Source of the DNA: an uncultured Collinsella sp.
Lineage (GTDB): Bacteria > Actinomycetota > Coriobacteriia > Coriobacteriales > Coriobacteriaceae
Assembly (NCBI GenBank): GCA_900552295.1
Contig: URZB01000110.1
Coordinates: forward strand, 1-5,744
Reading direction: 5' to 3'
Length of the DNA: 5,744 nt
A program made the translations under genes and the position numbers. The notes under the pieces are model-generated. The model saw only the letters and a list, made by a program, of their open reading frames with translations. It had not been told where the DNA came from and did no database searches. Positions 4,541 through 5,744 of the stretch are shown here, piece by piece (position 1 is the first letter of the stretch; every line of letters begins with the position of its first letter).

Positions 4541-5602
4541 ATGGAGAGGATACTCGGCGTTAATCTCTCTGGCTGGTTTATTCCCGAGCCTTGGGTGACC
4601 CCGTCGCTGTACGCGGCGACCGGTGCATCCAACGCGGCCGAGCTACAGGAGGCCATGGGTACCGCCGCCTATAACGAGCGCATGCGCCGCCATTACGAGA
4701 CGTTTGTGAGCGAGGACGATTTTCGCCGCATGGCGCAGATCGGTCTCAATGCCGTGCGTTTGCCGGTGCCCTGGTATGCCTTTGGTTCGCAGGAGTCCGA
4801 TGCGTCCTACATCTCGGTTGTCGACTACATTGACCGTGCAATTGAGTGGGCTGCCAAGTACGACATCCGCGTGCTGCTCGATCTGGCAACCGTGCCCGGT
4901 GGCCAGGGCGATTCCAACGATTCGCCCACCACGCCGGAGGCTGTCGCCGAGTGGCATTCGTCCACCAACGGCCGTCATGTCGCACTCGACGTGCTCGAGC
5001 GCTTGGCCGATCGCTATGGCGAGGCCGAGAGCCTGCTGGGCATTGAGCTGCTGGACACGCCGCAGATGAGCGTTCGCAAGAGCCTCTTCACCATGACGGA
5101 TGGCATTCCCGCTCACTACCTGCGCAATTTCTATCGCGATGCCTACGAGCTCGTCCGTTCGTATATGCCCGAGGATAAGATCGTCGTCTTCTCGTCGTCG
5201 GGGCATCCCAGCGAGTGGAAGCATTTTATGCGCGGCGCCAAGTACAAGAACGTCTACATGGACCTTCACCTGTACCATTACCGCGACGAGTATGCGCTCG
5301 ACATCACGAGCCCCCGCGGGCTGACGACGGCGATTTCGCGTAACAAGCGCGAGCTTAAAGAAGCGATTTCGACAGGGTTCCCCGTGCTGGTGGGCGAATG
5401 GTCGGGTGCGGCGATCTTTGCCAACTCGTCGGTTACGCCCGAGGGCCGCAATGCCTACGAGCGCGTGTTTATCGCCAACCAGCTGGCTTCGTTTGCGCCG
5501 GCTGCCGGTTGGTTCTTCCAAACGTGGAAGACCGAGAAGCGCATTGCAGCATGGGACGCCCGCGCGGCGCTCGGTACGCTCGAGCGCGGCATGATTGAAT
5601 AG
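4541..5602 (+). CDS. GH5-family (exo-1,3-beta-glucanase-like) protein with altered catalytic site
   Basis: A 353-residue (beta/alpha)8 glycosidase-like protein. The N-terminus GVNLSGWFIPEPWVTPSLY (6-24) is the hallmark of exo-beta-1,3-glucanase-type GH5 proteins. NAVRLPVPWYAF (70-81) holds the conserved Arg73, DLHLYHY (241-247) holds the conserved His and Tyr, VLVGEWSGA (282-290) holds the nucleophile Glu286, and WFFQTWK (324-330) gives the aromatic platform. Two key sites are changed: the acid/base motif, normally LLNEP, reads LLDTP (170-174), and the usual DLHGAPG reads DLATVPG (114-120), so the His is Ala116. With Asn-Glu lost, normal retaining hydrolysis should be impaired. There is no signal peptide, so it is probably cytoplasmic. 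ATG 4541 has AAGGGGG 5 nt upstream; GTG 4538 is adjacent but badly spaced, and the frame further upstream shows no conserved sequence. It lies 6 nt before rsmI, probably in the same operon. Confidence 0.85.
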   Translation: MERILGVNLSGWFIPEPWVTPSLYAATGASNAAELQEAMGTAAYNERMRRHYETFVSEDDFRRMAQIGLNAVRLPVPWYAFGSQESDASYISVVDYIDRAIEWAAKYDIRVLLDLATVPGGQGDSNDSPTTPEAVAEWHSSTNGRHVALDVLERLADRYGEAESLLGIELLDTPQMSVRKSLFTMTDGIPAHYLRNFYRDAYELVRSYMPEDKIVVFSSSGHPSEWKHFMRGAKYKNVYMDLHLYHYRDEYALDITSPRGLTTAISRNKRELKEAISTGFPVLVGEWSGAAIFANSSVTPEGRNAYERVFIANQLASFAPAAGWFFQTWKTEKRIAAWDARAALGTLERGMIE

Positions 5603-5608
5603 GTTGAT

Positions 5609-5744
5609 ATGACGCAAAACAGCGCCCATACGGGCAAACTCTATGTGGTCGGCACGCCCATCGGCAACCTGGGTGACCTGTCCCCGCGCGTTGGCGAGGC
5701 CTTTGCCGCCGCCGATGCCATCTGCTGCGAAGACACGCGTGTGA
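5609..5744 (+). CDS. rsmI: 16S rRNA (cytidine-1402 2'-O)-methyltransferase, N-terminal part
   Basis: RsmI uses S-adenosylmethionine to methylate the 2'-O of C1402 in the decoding centre of 16S rRNA. Only the first 45 codons are inside the window; the frame is open at the right edge. KLYVVGTPIGNLGDLSPR (10-27) is the family's N-terminal nucleotide-binding loop signature, and CCEDTRV (39-45) is the start of the conserved AEDTR motif, with Cys where Ala is more usual. ATG 5609 follows the GH5 stop by 6 nt; AGG at 5601-5603, overlapping that stop, gives a weak ribosome-binding site, so translation may be coupled to the GH5 gene. The identification is firm despite the truncation. Confidence 0.95.
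   Translation, partial: MTQNSAHTGKLYVVGTPIGNLGDLSPRVGEAFAAADAICCEDTRV

Noticed and set aside
4643..5629. Long antisense open frame (328 codons) opposite the GH5 gene
   Set aside because: It mirrors the codon bias of a high-GC gene on the other strand, has no recognisable domain, and the + strand frame is a clear GH5 family member.

Overview
The window looks like a chromosomal segment of a high-GC Gram-positive anaerobe, most likely an actinobacterium of the class Coriobacteriia (Collinsella-like). The genus is inferred from remembered protein style and gene order, not from a search. All genes I accept read on the + strand, and nothing looks like phage, insertion sequence or CRISPR.

Region 1 (1-3438) is the distal end of a Tad/Flp pilus or secretion operon. 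It holds a TadE-like pseudopilin cut by the left edge, a large TadG-like membrane-anchored protein (717 aa from the preferred start), a second TadE-like pseudopilin, and a small cysteine-rich DUF192 protein. The four genes overlap at each junction (29 nt, 1 nt and 4 nt), so they are probably translated as a coupled unit. Both TadE-like proteins carry the A|QxTVE prepilin-peptidase motif with Glu at +5. The TadG-like protein carries the QxAADxxALAGA signature after its membrane helix.

Region 2 (3439-4047) is a compact two-gene cassette that looks like a type II toxin-antitoxin module in the toxin-first order of BrnT/BrnA. An 88-aa putative toxin overlaps by 4 nt a 95-aa protein with a C-terminal ribbon-helix-helix domain. 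The leader holds a small palindrome (possible operator), a strong Shine-Dalgarno, an out-of-frame decoy ATG, and two inverted repeats at the 5' end of the toxin gene, one of which includes the start codon.

Region 3 (4048-4286) is a free-standing tRNA-Phe(GAA) unit with an AT-rich upstream tract, a good -35/-10 pair, a short hairpin at the expected transcript 5' end, the tRNA (with a U4:C69 acceptor mismatch), and a rho-independent terminator.

Region 4 (4287-5744) starts with about 250 nt of non-coding DNA holding a TetR-style palindrome next to a TATACT -10 box. It is followed by a 353-aa GH5-family protein and, 6 nt later, the first 45 codons of rsmI (16S rRNA C1402 2'-O-methyltransferase). 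The GH5 protein keeps the fold signatures and the nucleophile GEWS, but the acid/base Asn-Glu-Pro site reads Asp-Thr-Pro and the usual DLHG histidine is Ala. It is therefore a candidate pseudo-glycosidase or an enzyme with altered chemistry. I consider this the most interesting signal in the window, followed by the putative toxin-antitoxin pair and the cysteine-rich DUF192 gene inside the pilus operon.
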